Source of the DNA: Piscinibacter sp. XHJ-5
GTDB taxonomy: Bacteria > Pseudomonadota > Gammaproteobacteria > Burkholderiales > Burkholderiaceae_C
Reading direction: 5' to 3'
DNA: 64,000 bases
Assembly (NCBI RefSeq): GCF_029855045.1
Contig: NZ_CP123228.1
Coordinates: forward strand, 5,828,001 to 5,892,000
In this document: positions 42,242 through 52,036 of the stretch, piece after piece
Numbering within the stretch: position 1 is the first letter of the stretch
Layout: each line of letters starts with the position of its first letter
Position numbers and translations under genes: made by a program
Notes under the pieces: generated by a model
Database searches by the model: none
Told to the model about the DNA's origin: nothing
What the model saw: the letters and a program-made list of their open reading frames with translations, nothing else

Positions 42242-43705
42242 CTAGGCCTTCAAGCCCGCGACTTGTTGCCGTGCTTCGTGCCGGTTCCTCAGCATCTGGG
42301 GCGCCAGCGAGCCGAGGATCATGCCGGCGAAGGCGGCGATCAGACCGGCGAGCTGCCCCGGGAAGCTCTTGCCCAGCTCGCTCACCTGCGGGAAGAACAG
42401 CAGCCAGGTGCCGATGCCGGCGGCCAGCGACACCACCGCGCCCTGCGTGGTCGCGCGCTTCCAGTACAGGCCCATCACCAGCGGGACGAAGGCGCCGACC
42501 AGCGTCACCTGGTAGGCCGAGGACACCAGGTCATAGATGGGCGTGCCCTTCATCGCGATCGCGTAAGCGAGCACGAGCACCGCGAACACCACGATCGTGC
42601 AGCGCATCGCGAACAGCTGCTGCTTGTCCGTCATGCGCGGACGCAGGTTCTTCAGGATGTTCTCGACGAAGCTGGTGCTGGGCGCGAGCAAGGTTGCCGA
42701 CGAGGTGCTCTTGATGGCGGACAGCAGCGCTCCGAAGAACAGGATTTGCATGACCAGCGGCATCTTCGTCAGCACGAAGGTCGGCAGCAGGCGCTGGTAG
42801 TCGTTCTTGGCGAGGTCCATCGCGCTGGAGCCCATGACGACGACCGCGCAGGCCACGACGAACATCGGCACGAAGGCGAACAGGATGTAGCTGAAGCCGC
42901 CGATGGCCGCGCCGTTGCGTGCCGTCTCGGCACTGCGCGCCGACATGACGCGCTGGAACACGTCCTGCTGCGGGATGCTGCCCAGCATCATCGTGAGGCC
43001 CGCGGCGATGAAGAACGCGATGTCGGTGAAGGTGGGCGGCGGCAGGAAGTTCCAGAGGTTGGCCTGCGTCGCCATGTCGAACACCTTGCCGGCGCCGCCG
43101 GCCAGGTCGGCCGAGAAGATCGCGATGACGGACAGGCCGATGACCAGCACGATCATCTGGATGAAGTCGGTCCAGGCCACCGCGAGGAAGCCGCCGATCA
43201 CCACATAGACCAGCACGGCCAGCGTGCCGACGATCATGCCGGTCGTCTCGGACATCGCGCCATCGGTCAGCACCGAGAACACCAGCCCGAGCGCGGTGAT
43301 CTGGGCCGCCACCCAGCCGAGGTAGCTGAGGATGATGGCCACCGAGCAGAACACCTCGACGCCCTTGCCGAAGCGCTGGCGGTAGAAGTCGCCGATGGTC
43401 AGCAGGTTCTGCTTGTACAGCCGCGCCGCGAAGAACAGCCCGACCAGGATCAGGCAGGTGCCGGCGCCGAACGGATCCTCGACGATGGAATTGAGCCCGC
43501 CCTGCACGAACTTCGCCGGGATTCCCATCACCGTCTCGGCGCCGAACCACGTGGCGAAGGTAGTGGTCACCACCATGATCAGCGGCAGGCGACGCCCCGC
43601 GATCGCGAAATCGCTGGTGTTCTTGATGCGGGTGCCGGCCCAGACGCCGAGCGCGAGCGTGCCCAGCAGGTACAGCACCACGAAAGTGATCAGGATGAGG
43701 TTCAT
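42242..43705 (-). CDS. Sodium:solute symporter (SSS family)
   Basis: A 487-residue membrane protein with about 13 helices. SSS-family marks include RRLPLIMVVTTTFATWFGAE near the first helices, GGFLAVAWTDFIQM and the IKSTSSATLLAPSTSF segment. It should take up an organic solute with sodium; the substrate is unclear. The ATG at 43705 gives the usual short N-terminus. It sits between ubiB and the fmdB operon, where I would expect no transporter in most relatives. Confidence 0.88.
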   Translation of the reverse strand: MNLILITFVVLYLLGTLALGVWAGTRIKNTSDFAIAGRRLPLIMVVTTTFATWFGAETVMGIPAKFVQGGLNSIVEDPFGAGTCLILVGLFFAARLYKQNLLTIGDFYRQRFGKGVEVFCSVAIILSYLGWVAAQITALGLVFSVLTDGAMSETTGMIVGTLAVLVYVVIGGFLAVAWTDFIQMIVLVIGLSVIAIFSADLAGGAGKVFDMATQANLWNFLPPPTFTDIAFFIAAGLTMMLGSIPQQDVFQRVMSARSAETARNGAAIGGFSYILFAFVPMFVVACAVVVMGSSAMDLAKNDYQRLLPTFVLTKMPLVMQILFFGALLSAIKSTSSATLLAPSTSFVENILKNLRPRMTDKQQLFAMRCTIVVFAVLVLAYAIAMKGTPIYDLVSSAYQVTLVGAFVPLVMGLYWKRATTQGAVVSLAAGIGTWLLFFPQVSELGKSFPGQLAGLIAAFAGMILGSLAPQMLRNRHEARQQVAGLKA

Positions 43706-43813
43706 GCGGCGTTGGTCTGGAGGTCTGACGATGTGGACGGCGCGAACCCCGCGGTGCGGACATCCGCGCCCCCACGCGGCAAGCATCGATTATCCGCGCC
43801 AAGGCGCGCCCGG

Positions 43814-45352
43814 CTAGAACCGCGCGACGTAGACCGCGAAACCCAGCACGGCGGCGACCACCACGAGCGACATCGCGCGCAGCAGCCGGTTGGTGCGCCG
43901 CTGCTCGATCAGCAGGCCCTCCAGCATGCGCTGCTCGGACAGCGACCGCGGCTGCAGCGCCTGGTGCACCAGCCTCGGCAGCTCCGGCAGCAGCTGCACG
44001 TAGCGCGGGCCTTCCTTCTGCAGGCGCTCGACGAAGCCGCGCCAGCCGATCTGGTCGTTCATCCAGCGCTCGAGAAAGGGCTTGGCGGTGCTCCACAGGT
44101 CGAGCTCGGGATCGAGCTGGCGCCCCAGTCCCTCGATGTTGAGCAGCGTCTTCTGCAGCAGCACGAGCTGCGGCTGGATCTCGACGTTGAAGCGGCGCGA
44201 GGCCTGGAACAGGCGCAGCAGCACCTGGCCCAGGGAGATGTCCTTCAGCGGCCGGTCGAAGTGCGGCTCGCACACCGTGCGAATGGCGCCCTCCAGCTCG
44301 TCGACCCGGGTGGTGGGCGGCACCCAGCCGCTCTCGACGTGCAGCTCGGCGACGCGCTTGTAGTCGCGGCGGAAGAACGCGACGAAGTTCTGCGCCAGGT
44401 ATTCCTTGTCGTATTCGGTCAGCGTGCCGACGATGCCGAAGTCGAGGGCGATGTAGCGCCCGAAGGTGGCCGGAGCGATGCTGACCTGGATGTTCCCGGG
44501 GTGCATGTCGGCGTGGAAGAACCCGTCGCGGAACACCTGCGTGAAGAAGATCGTCACGCCGTCGCGCGCCAGCTTGGGGATGTCGACACCCGACTCGCGC
44601 AGGCGCTGCGTCTGGCTGATCGGCACGCCGTGCATGCGCTCCATGACGATCACGTTGGGCGTGCACAGATCCCAGTACATCTCGGGGATCATCACCAGCG
44701 CCAGCCCTTCCATGTTGCGCCGCAGCTCGGCCGCGTTCGCCGCCTCGCGCACCAGGTCGAGTTCGTCGTGCAGGTAGACGTCGAACTCGGCAACCACCTC
44801 GCGCGGCTTCAGCCGGCGCGCGTCGGCGCTGAAGCGCTCGACCCAGCGCGCCAGCGTGCGCATCAGCGACAGGTCGTCGTCGATCACCTCCAGCATGCCC
44901 GGGCGCAGGACCTTGACCGCGACATCGCGGCCGTCGAGCAGCGTGGCGAAGTGCACCTGCGCGATGGATGCGCTGGCCACCGGTTCAGGGTCGAAGCGTG
45001 CGAACACCGCCGCCAGCGGCTTGCCAAAGGCGCGCTCCACCAGCACGCGCGCCTGCTCTGCAGGAAAGGGCGGCACGCGGTCCTGCAGCAGCGCGAGCTC
45101 GTTGGCCACGTCGGCCGGCAACAGGTCGCGGCGCGTCGACAGCACCTGGCCGAACTTGACGAAGATGGGACCGAGCGTCTCGAGCGCGAGGCGCAGGCGC
45201 ACGCCGCGCGCCACGTCGAGACTTCGGCCGACCGTGAGCAGTCGGACCAGCAGCCTGACGCGGCGCTGCCGGAAGCCGGACAGGGCCAGCTCATCCAGCC
45301 CGAACCGCAGAACCGTGAAGACGATGAAGACGAGGCGCGCGAGGTGCCTCAT
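43814..45352 (-). CDS. ubiB: Ubiquinone biosynthesis protein UbiB
   Basis: A 512-residue atypical kinase/ATPase needed for ubiquinone synthesis. The [14 protein letters not shown] segment is the family's KxGQ motif. [47 protein letters not shown] and ALDFGIVG are kinase-like landmarks. Two hydrophobic helices at the C-terminus anchor it in the inner membrane. The start overlaps the ubiJ stop by 4 bp. Confidence 0.95.
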   Translation of the reverse strand: MRHLARLVFIVFTVLRFGLDELALSGFRQRRVRLLVRLLTVGRSLDVARGVRLRLALETLGPIFVKFGQVLSTRRDLLPADVANELALLQDRVPPFPAEQARVLVERAFGKPLAAVFARFDPEPVASASIAQVHFATLLDGRDVAVKVLRPGMLEVIDDDLSLMRTLARWVERFSADARRLKPREVVAEFDVYLHDELDLVREAANAAELRRNMEGLALVMIPEMYWDLCTPNVIVMERMHGVPISQTQRLRESGVDIPKLARDGVTIFFTQVFRDGFFHADMHPGNIQVSIAPATFGRYIALDFGIVGTLTEYDKEYLAQNFVAFFRRDYKRVAELHVESGWVPPTTRVDELEGAIRTVCEPHFDRPLKDISLGQVLLRLFQASRRFNVEIQPQLVLLQKTLLNIEGLGRQLDPELDLWSTAKPFLERWMNDQIGWRGFVERLQKEGPRYVQLLPELPRLVHQALQPRSLSEQRMLEGLLIEQRRTNRLLRAMSLVVVAAVLGFAVYVARF

Positions 45353-45894
45353 CGCGCCCGCGGCTCCCGCCCCAAGCCGTCGGCGCGGGACGCGAAGCCG
45401 GCGAGCGAGCGCAGCGCTTCGCGCAGCGCTCCCGCGACCTTGCCGCCGATGCGCGCCATCTCGTGCGCCGGCCCGGCGCCGACGAAGCGCGCCAGGTCGT
45501 CCTGCACGTCCCAGCGCAGGTTGTCCATCAGCCAGCTCACGTCTGTGGCGAGCGCCGCGTCGCCGACCACCGCCACGGGCGGCCGCTGGCCCGACAGGCT
45601 GTCGACGACGATGCGCGCAGGGTTTGCCGCATCGATGGTGAGCAGCAGGTCAGGCGTTCCGGACGTGGTCGTGGCGGACCACTCGAACAGGCCCGCGGGC
45701 GTGACGGTGAACGAAAGCTCCGGCAGCGGCGGCAGCAAGGAGGGCCAGCCCGCGAGCTGCAACCGGATGAAACGCCCGGCATGCGGCTTGAGCCGCTGGA
45801 CCGCAGCGGTCTCGCCCGCGACCACATGATTGAGCCACAGGGTGAACCGCTCCATGAACGCGGTGCTGGCGAGCTGCTGCAGGGTGTCGAGCAT
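45349..45894 (-). CDS. ubiJ: Ubiquinone biosynthesis accessory factor UbiJ
   Basis: A 181-residue SCP2-domain protein that in E. coli binds lipid intermediates within the Ubi complex. It begins [23 protein letters not shown] from the ATG at 45894; the SCP2 domain spans about 10-110 ([27 protein letters not shown]). It is coupled to ubiB. Its upstream neighbour is the exopolysaccharide locus rather than the ubiE/Tim44 genes I would expect. Confidence 0.85.
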   Translation of the reverse strand: MLDTLQQLASTAFMERFTLWLNHVVAGETAAVQRLKPHAGRFIRLQLAGWPSLLPPLPELSFTVTPAGLFEWSATTTSGTPDLLLTIDAANPARIVVDSLSGQRPPVAVVGDAALATDVSWLMDNLRWDVQDDLARFVGAGPAHEMARIGGKVAGALREALRSLAGFASRADGLGREPRAR

Positions 45895-46130
45895 GCGCAG
45901 ATTGTAGGCACGCGTGCCCGGCGTCACCCCTCACACACGGGCTCGGGCGCCCTGTTGATTTGAGGGAGAATGCCCGCCGGACAGACCGGACGGGCCCACG
46001 CCTCTCGGGGGAGCAGGTAGCAGGTTCGACACCGACCAGCGGTAGACGGCGGGCCCGTTGGCCTGGACGTTGCATGACGATCCAGCGTCGAGACGAAAAG
46101 CGGCTCTGGCACCGAACACCACCCTGACCG

Positions 46131-47525
46131 ATGTTTGAAGACCGCACCTACAAGAGGACCTTCTACAGCGCGCCGCAATCCGTGACGTCGCTGGTGGCGG
46201 CATTCCTCGAGCCAGCGATCACGGTCTTCACGTTTCTCGGCGCCAACTGGGTCCTCGAGGAGCCGGTGACACGGGCGGAGCTCACCCTGTGCCTGCTGGT
46301 CTTCGCGCTGACCTTTCCGGGTCGCAACCGCTTTCGCGACAACCTCATCGCTGCCGGCGTCGACATCGTGTCGTCCTGGGTGATGCTGATCGGCATCCTC
46401 GCGCTGTGCGGCTATGCGACACGCAGCCTCGGCTACTTCGAGGAGCAGGCGCTGTTCACCTGGATCTTCCTCACGCCGGTGCTGCAGTGGGTCGCGGTGT
46501 GGGTCGGGCAGCGCGTGGTGCGCTTCACCGCCTCGCGGGCGGACGCGCGGCGCTCGGCCATCGTGGTGGGCGCTGGCTCGCTGGGCGTCAAGGTGGCACG
46601 GGCGCTGTCCGACGCCGAAGACCACGGCATCGACTTCGTCGGCTACTTCGACGACCGCACCGACGACCGCGTTCACGAGGCAGCGATCCGCCAGCGCCTG
46701 GGCGGGCTGCGGGACGTCTCGGAGTACATCCGGCTGCACGGCATCCGCGAAGTGTTCATCACGCTGCCCCTCGGCTCGCAGCCGCGCATCGTCGAGCTGC
46801 TCGAGCAGGTTCAGGGCACGACCGCCTCGCTCTACTTCGTGCCAGACGTCTTCGGCATCAGCATCATCCAGGGCCGCCTGCAGGACATGAACGGCGTGCC
46901 GGTCGTCGGCATCTGCGAGACGCCCTTCACCGGCACCAACGAGCTGGTCAAGCGGGTGAGCGACATCGTCATCGCCAGCCTCATCATCGTGCTCATCTCG
47001 CCGGTGCTTCTTGCGCTGGCGATCGGCGTCAAGCTCAGCTCGCCCGGGCCGGTGATCTTCAAGCAGAAGCGCAACGGCCTCGACGGCGAGGAGATCACGG
47101 TCTGGAAGTTCCGCTCGATGACCGCACAGGACAACGGACCGGTCGTGCGGCAGGCGACGAAGAACGATCCGCGCGTGACGCGCTTCGGCGCATTCCTGCG
47201 GCGAACCTCGCTCGACGAGCTGCCTCAGTTCTTCAACGTCCTCCAGGGACGCATGAGCATCGTCGGACCGCGGCCGCACGCCGTGGCCCACAATGAGGAG
47301 TACCGGCGCATCATCAAGGCCTACATGGTCCGCCACAAGGTCAAGCCGGGCATCACCGGCTGGGCGCAGGTCAACGGTCACCGGGGGGAGACCGATACCA
47401 TCGAGAAGATGCAGGCACGTGTCGAATACGACCTCGAATATCTGCGGAACTGGTCCCTCGGACTCGATCTGCAGATCATCGTGCGTACCATCCGCCTCGT
47501 GTTTTTCGACCGGAACGCTTATTGA
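46131..47525 (+). CDS. Undecaprenyl-phosphate glucose phosphotransferase (WcaJ-type)
   Basis: A 464-residue initiating enzyme that transfers a hexose 1-phosphate, usually glucose, from UDP-sugar to undecaprenyl phosphate. About four N-terminal helices come first, then a CoA-binding-like Rossmann region (IVVGAGSLGVKVARAL), a re-entrant helix (about 280-305) and the catalytic Bac_transf domain, with KFRSM, RTSLDELPQFFNVLQG, VGPRPHAV and KPGITGWAQVNG. It opens the exopolysaccharide locus and is divergent from ubiJ. No strong ribosome site is visible before the ATG. Confidence 0.93.
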   Translation: MFEDRTYKRTFYSAPQSVTSLVAAFLEPAITVFTFLGANWVLEEPVTRAELTLCLLVFALTFPGRNRFRDNLIAAGVDIVSSWVMLIGILALCGYATRSLGYFEEQALFTWIFLTPVLQWVAVWVGQRVVRFTASRADARRSAIVVGAGSLGVKVARALSDAEDHGIDFVGYFDDRTDDRVHEAAIRQRLGGLRDVSEYIRLHGIREVFITLPLGSQPRIVELLEQVQGTTASLYFVPDVFGISIIQGRLQDMNGVPVVGICETPFTGTNELVKRVSDIVIASLIIVLISPVLLALAIGVKLSSPGPVIFKQKRNGLDGEEITVWKFRSMTAQDNGPVVRQATKNDPRVTRFGAFLRRTSLDELPQFFNVLQGRMSIVGPRPHAVAHNEEYRRIIKAYMVRHKVKPGITGWAQVNGHRGETDTIEKMQARVEYDLEYLRNWSLGLDLQIIVRTIRLVFFDRNAY

Positions 47526-47586
47526 GTCAGCGTCGCGGGCCAGGCCTGCCGTCGAACAGATCGTTCATCTTTCCGGAGAGAGATCC

Positions 47587-48822
47587 ATGCCTACAACAAG
47601 CCGCCTCCTTTCCCGAGCCACTTTGAAGCCGCTCGCCGTCGCCGCGTCGCTCGCCGCCGCCTGCATGGGCGCACAAGCGCAGCAGCAGCCCTGGTACGTC
47701 GGTGCCGCGCAAGCCTTCACCCACGACAGCAACGTGTTCCGCCGACCCGGCGCGGAGCAGAGCGACACGATCTCCAGCACCAGCCTGTTCGGCGGCCTCA
47801 ATCTCACCCCCGGACGGCAGCGCGTGTACCTCAACGGGCGGATCTCCGACAACCGCTACAGCGAGCTCAAGCAGCTCAACAACACGAGTCACTCGCTGAC
47901 CACCGGGCTCGAATGGCAGACGATCGAGCACCTGTCCGGCAGCCTGCGCTACAACAGCCGCCAGGCGCTCAACGACTACACCGTCGTCGGCTCGCCCGAA
48001 GTGAAGAACGTCGAGAAGGCGCAAGCCGCATCGGCCAGCGTGCGCTGGGGCGTCACCTCCGCACTGGGGATCGAAGGCAATGTCGAGAAGCGCAAGATCG
48101 ACTACTCCGTCTCGGATGAGCGCGATACCACGCAGGACGTCGCGTCGCTCGGCGTGCGCTGGGGCGGCGGCGGGCAGCTGGCGCTGGGCGTCACGGCACG
48201 CGCCTCGAAGAGCGAGACGCCGCTGTACCGGCCACTGCTGCCGGAAAGCATCTTCGGCCAGGTCTTGCTGGGTCCGCTGGAGCCCGACGAGGGCGATCGC
48301 CGCGATCTGGACTTCACCGCCACCTGGACGCCATCCGGCCTCAGCACCATCAGCGGCCGCATCAGCCTCACCAAGGACGACCACACCGCGCCCAGCCGTT
48401 CCGACTTTTCCGGCGTCACCGGCGCAGTGACCTGGGACTACCAGCCCACCGGCAAGACCAAGATCCGCGCCTCGCTGGTCCGCGACACAGGCAACGAGGC
48501 GTCCTTCCTGTCCCTGACGCAGATCGGCCTGTCGGGCTTGCGCACCGACAACAACCGCCTGAACTGGGTGGCGCTGCTCGGTGCCGACTGGGAGGCCACG
48601 GCGAAGATCCTCGTCAACGGCACGGTCCGCTACATCCGCGGCACGCTCGACACCGTGACCGGCACCAGCTTCAACAGCAACACCAGCCGCCTGGATCTCG
48701 GCGCACGCTACCTCGCCACGCGAACCATCACGCTGGGCTGCAATGTGGCGTACGAACAGGGAAGCTCGGGCTCGTTCCGCGGCAACACCGCCGGTTGCTA
48801 CGGACAGATCGTCATTCCATGA
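47587..48822 (+). CDS. EpsL-type outer-membrane beta-barrel protein
   Basis: A 411-residue protein with GGAGAG before the ATG at 47587 and a signal peptide ending ACMGAQAQQQ. The mature part is a series of alternating amphipathic strands with many Thr, Ser, Asn and aromatic residues, and ends GCYGQIVIP. It matches the EpsL/BBP2_2 group found in Methylobacillus-type exopolysaccharide loci, probably acting as outer-membrane export or docking partner. It overlaps galE by 4 bp. Confidence 0.82.
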   Translation: MPTTSRLLSRATLKPLAVAASLAAACMGAQAQQQPWYVGAAQAFTHDSNVFRRPGAEQSDTISSTSLFGGLNLTPGRQRVYLNGRISDNRYSELKQLNNTSHSLTTGLEWQTIEHLSGSLRYNSRQALNDYTVVGSPEVKNVEKAQAASASVRWGVTSALGIEGNVEKRKIDYSVSDERDTTQDVASLGVRWGGGGQLALGVTARASKSETPLYRPLLPESIFGQVLLGPLEPDEGDRRDLDFTATWTPSGLSTISGRISLTKDDHTAPSRSDFSGVTGAVTWDYQPTGKTKIRASLVRDTGNEASFLSLTQIGLSGLRTDNNRLNWVALLGADWEATAKILVNGTVRYIRGTLDTVTGTSFNSNTSRLDLGARYLATRTITLGCNVAYEQGSSGSFRGNTAGCYGQIVIP

Positions 48823-49865
48823 GCGCAGCGACCATCCTCCTGACGGGTGCGACCGGCTACATCGCCTCGCATACCTGGCTGTCGCTGCTGTCGGCCGGCT
48901 TTCGCGTCGTGGGCATCGACGACTTCTCGAACAGCTCGCCGCGGGTGCTCGAACGGCTGGCCACGCTGGCCGGCCAGACGCCGGTGTTCGAGAAGGTCGA
49001 CGTGTGCGACGGCGCGTCACTCGACCGCGTGTTCGAGCGCCATGCAGTAGACGCGGTCGTCCACTTCGCGGCCTTCAAGGCGGTCGGCGAAAGCGCGCAG
49101 AAGCCGCTGGCGTACTACGCCAACAACGTCGGGGGGCTGATCAGCCTCATGCGCGCCATGGAGCGCCACCATCGCCGCGTGGTGGTGTTCAGTTCCAGCG
49201 CCACCGTCTACGGCCAGCCCGAGGCGCTGCCCATCCGCGAGGACGCGCCGCTCTCGGCCACCAACCCGTACGGCGCGACCAAGCTGATGGGCGAAAACAT
49301 CCTGCGCGACGTGGAGCGTGCCGATCCCGCGTGGAAGATCGCACTTCTGCGCTACTTCAACCCCGCGGGCGCGCATCCCAGCGGACTGATCGGCGAAGAC
49401 CCGCACGGCGTGCCCAACAACCTCATGCCGTTCATCACGCAGGTCGCCGTGGGCAAGCGGCCCACGCTGCGTGTCTTCGGCGACGACTACGACACGCCCG
49501 ACGGCACCGGCGTGCGCGACTACATCCATGTCGTCGACCTCGCCGAGGGCCATGTGGCGGCGCTGCGATACCTGCTCGATCAGCAGCGGGGCATCACCGC
49601 CAACCTGGGCACAGGCCGAGGCTACAGCGTGCTGGAGATGGTCCGCGCCTTCGAGAGGGCGAGCGGCCGCCCGGTGCCCTACGAGGTGGCGCCGCGTCGT
49701 CCCGGCGACGTCGATGCCGTCTATGCCGATGTCGAGCTCGCCCACCGTCTTCTCGGATGGCGGGCCACGCGTGACCTGGATGCCATGTGCGCCGACAGCT
49801 GGCGCTGGCAGCACATGAATCCGAACGGCTTCGAACCCGTCCCCACCCCGGTCACGTCCGTATGA
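48819..49865 (+). CDS. galE: UDP-glucose 4-epimerase
   Basis: A 348-residue NAD-dependent epimerase that interconverts UDP-glucose and UDP-galactose (or the N-acetyl forms). The nucleotide-binding motif is GATGYIASHT, the catalytic Ser/Thr set is SSSATVYG, and Tyr/Lys are in NPYGATK; RYFNPAGAHPSG and GVPNNLMPFI also fit GalE. It starts inside the stop of the EpsL-type gene and its own stop overlaps the next start, so four genes are coupled. Confidence 0.93.
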   Translation: MSAATILLTGATGYIASHTWLSLLSAGFRVVGIDDFSNSSPRVLERLATLAGQTPVFEKVDVCDGASLDRVFERHAVDAVVHFAAFKAVGESAQKPLAYYANNVGGLISLMRAMERHHRRVVVFSSSATVYGQPEALPIREDAPLSATNPYGATKLMGENILRDVERADPAWKIALLRYFNPAGAHPSGLIGEDPHGVPNNLMPFITQVAVGKRPTLRVFGDDYDTPDGTGVRDYIHVVDLAEGHVAALRYLLDQQRGITANLGTGRGYSVLEMVRAFERASGRPVPYEVAPRRPGDVDAVYADVELAHRLLGWRATRDLDAMCADSWRWQHMNPNGFEPVPTPVTSV

Positions 49866-51316
49866 GCTCCATCCCAGTTCAGCCCGTCATCATGGCCGGC
49901 GGCAGCGGCACGCGGTTGTGGCCGCTGTCGCGCGCGCAGCATCCGAAGCAGTTTCTCGTGTTGCAGGGCAACCGCAGCCTGTTCCAACAGGCCGCGGCGC
50001 GCCTGTCCGACCTGCGCTGCGACGACATCGACATCGCGGCGCCTTGTGTGGTGGGCAACGAGGAACACCGCTTTCTCGTCCTCGACCAGCTGCGCGAGCT
50101 GAAGGGTGTTCCCGAGGCCACGGTCGTGCTGGAGCCGATGGGTCGCAACACCGCGCCCGCGATGACGCTGGCCGCGCTGCTGGCCACGGCCAAGGGCGGC
50201 GATCCGGTGCTGGTCGTCACGCCGGCCGACCAGACGGTGACCGACGAGCAGGCGTTCACGCAGGCACTGCAGCAGGCCGTGCGCATCGCCGCCACCGGCG
50301 CCATCGCGATCCTGGGGGTCACGCCCGACCGGCCGGAGACCGGCTTCGGCTACATCCGCGCAGCCGCAGCCGCGGGCAGCGAAGCGGCCAGCCGCGTGGC
50401 CCAGTTCGTGGAGAAGCCCGACCTCGCCACCGCGCAGCGCTACCTCGCCGGGGGCGACTATTACTGGAACAGCGGCATGTTCGTTGTCCGTGCGTCGGTG
50501 TGGCTGAAGGCACTCGAGACCTTCCGCCCCGACATCGCCACCGCGACACGCGCGGCGTGGCAGACCCGAACGCTCGACGCGAGCTTCGTGCGTCCGGGCC
50601 GCGCCGAGTTCACCGCCATTCCGAGCGAGTCCGTGGACTACGCGGTGATGGAGAAATGCCCCGGGTCCGCCTTCGACATCCGCATGGTGCCGTTGGCCGC
50701 CGGCTGGTCCGATCTCGGCGCCTGGGACGCGGTGTGGCAAGTCAGCGAGAAGGACGCCGCCGGCAACGCCTGCGCCGGCGACACCTTCGTGCGCGACAGC
50801 CGCAACACGCTGGTGCACGCGACCAGCCGGCTGGTGGGCGTGCTGGGCCTGGCCGACGTGGTCGTCGTCGAGACGCCCGACGCGGTGCTGGTGGCCGATC
50901 GCAGCCGAAGCCAGGACGTCAAGCACATCGTCTCGCACCTCGACGGCCAGGGCCGCAGCGAGCACACGCTGCATCGGCAGGTGCACCGCCCCTGGGGCTG
51001 GTACGACAGCATCGATTCGGGATCACGCTTCCAGGTGAAGCGCATCATGGTGAAGCCGGGCGCCTCGCTGAGCCTGCAGAAGCACCACCACCGCGCCGAG
51101 CACTGGATCGTCGTGTGCGGCACTGCGGAGGTGACCAACGGCGACCAGGTCATCTTGCTGACCGAGAACCAGAGCACCTACATCCCTGTGGGCACCGTGC
51201 ACCGCCTGGCCAATCCGGGCAAGGTGCCGCTGGAGATCATCGAAGTGCAATCAGGCAGCTACCTCGGCGAGGACGACATCGTCCGCTACGAGGACACCTA
51301 CGGCCGAGTCCGCTAG
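49862..51316 (+). CDS. manC: Mannose-1-phosphate guanylyltransferase/mannose-6-phosphate isomerase
   Basis: A 484-residue bifunctional enzyme. The N-terminal ~350 residues make GDP-mannose (motif VIMAGGSGTRLWPLSR, plus FVEKP and YYWNSGMF). The C-terminal cupin part (from about 370, HRPWGWYDSID) isomerises fructose 6-phosphate to mannose 6-phosphate, with PGASLSLQKHHHRAEHW and HRLANPG. It supplies GDP-mannose to the polysaccharide. It overlaps galE (ATGA) and converges on the EpsI gene, with a shared hairpin between them. Confidence 0.95.
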   Translation: MSSIPVQPVIMAGGSGTRLWPLSRAQHPKQFLVLQGNRSLFQQAAARLSDLRCDDIDIAAPCVVGNEEHRFLVLDQLRELKGVPEATVVLEPMGRNTAPAMTLAALLATAKGGDPVLVVTPADQTVTDEQAFTQALQQAVRIAATGAIAILGVTPDRPETGFGYIRAAAAAGSEAASRVAQFVEKPDLATAQRYLAGGDYYWNSGMFVVRASVWLKALETFRPDIATATRAAWQTRTLDASFVRPGRAEFTAIPSESVDYAVMEKCPGSAFDIRMVPLAAGWSDLGAWDAVWQVSEKDAAGNACAGDTFVRDSRNTLVHATSRLVGVLGLADVVVVETPDAVLVADRSRSQDVKHIVSHLDGQGRSEHTLHRQVHRPWGWYDSIDSGSRFQVKRIMVKPGASLSLQKHHHRAEHWIVVCGTAEVTNGDQVILLTENQSTYIPVGTVHRLANPGKVPLEIIEVQSGSYLGEDDIVRYEDTYGRVR

Positions 51317-51320
51317 CGGC

Positions 51321-51343
51321 TGAGCCCGCCGTCGACGGGCTCA
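51321..51343. terminator. Bidirectional hairpin between manC and the EpsI gene
   Basis: TGAGCCCG-CCGTCGA-CGGGCTCA has perfect 8-bp arms. It starts four bases after the manC stop and runs into the stop codon of the converging EpsI gene. It probably ends both transcripts, although no T-run is present. Confidence 0.6.
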
Positions 51344-52036
51344 ACCCGGGCTCGCCGCCGCCCCGAGTCCGCTCAGCCGCATGCGGTCGCGCGCCGGCAC
51401 GGCCTTCAGCAGATCGGTGATGAAGGCGTCCTGCATCTGGAACGCACGCTGCGTGGACTCATCGATCGAGGACACGCGAAAGAGCAAGCCGTCCGGCACC
51501 TGGCCTGTGAGGCCCAGGCGGATTTCGACCAGGCGCTGCTCGAACTTGCTCTTCACCGCGGTGTCGCCCATGGTGAACCAATAGGTCACCGGCTCCTGGC
51601 GCGGACCGAGGACGGTGTTGAGCCGCCGCGCTGCGATGCCGCCGAATGGGGTGGCCAGCTCGGCCGGATCGTTGCTGAGCAGCTTGAAGCCCTGAGCGGG
51701 ATAGCAGACCTCCGGCTTGTGCGCCTGCAGGTCGCCGCGCTGCTCGTCGCCATAGGCCAGCGCCAGCATCACCCGGTAGCCCTGCCCGTTGACATAGGTT
51801 CGCGAGAGGATCTGGCTGTACAGCTTGTCGAGCAGTTCCTTGGTCTGCGGATTGACCACCTGGGCGCTCGACTGCGGCAGCAGCCGCCAGTCGCCGAACT
51901 GCTTCGGGACCGTGTCCTCGAGGATGTAGCGCGGTGCCGATCCGGGGGGCTTGGCGGTCGGCCTGGCGGCGATCCCGCCGACCGCGGCGAGGGCCATCAG
52001 GCCCGCCAACACGATGGAAATGCGCACGCTGCTCAT
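51341..52036 (-). CDS. EpsI-family (DUF3485) exosortase-associated protein
   Basis: A 231-residue exported protein with an N-terminal signal/anchor (ISIVLAGLMALAAVGGIAA) and the EpsI domain. LEDTVPKQFGDWRL, LSRTYVNGQGYRVMLALAYGDEQ and HKPEVCYPAQGFKLL (conserved Cys) are visible. EpsI domains normally follow an exosortase gene or are fused to one. None is beside it here; its upstream side is a non-coding region followed by DUF1996 genes. It may act on exopolysaccharide export with a distant exosortase. Confidence 0.85.
   Translation of the reverse strand: MSSVRISIVLAGLMALAAVGGIAARPTAKPPGSAPRYILEDTVPKQFGDWRLLPQSSAQVVNPQTKELLDKLYSQILSRTYVNGQGYRVMLALAYGDEQRGDLQAHKPEVCYPAQGFKLLSNDPAELATPFGGIAARRLNTVLGPRQEPVTYWFTMGDTAVKSKFEQRLVEIRLGLTGQVPDGLLFRVSSIDESTQRAFQMQDAFITDLLKAVPARDRMRLSGLGAAASPG

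Noticed and set aside
42263..45829. A very long plus-strand open frame opposite the symporter and ubiB
   Set aside because: It is antisense to clear SSS and UbiB genes and has the same low-complexity composition; no domain is recognisable.
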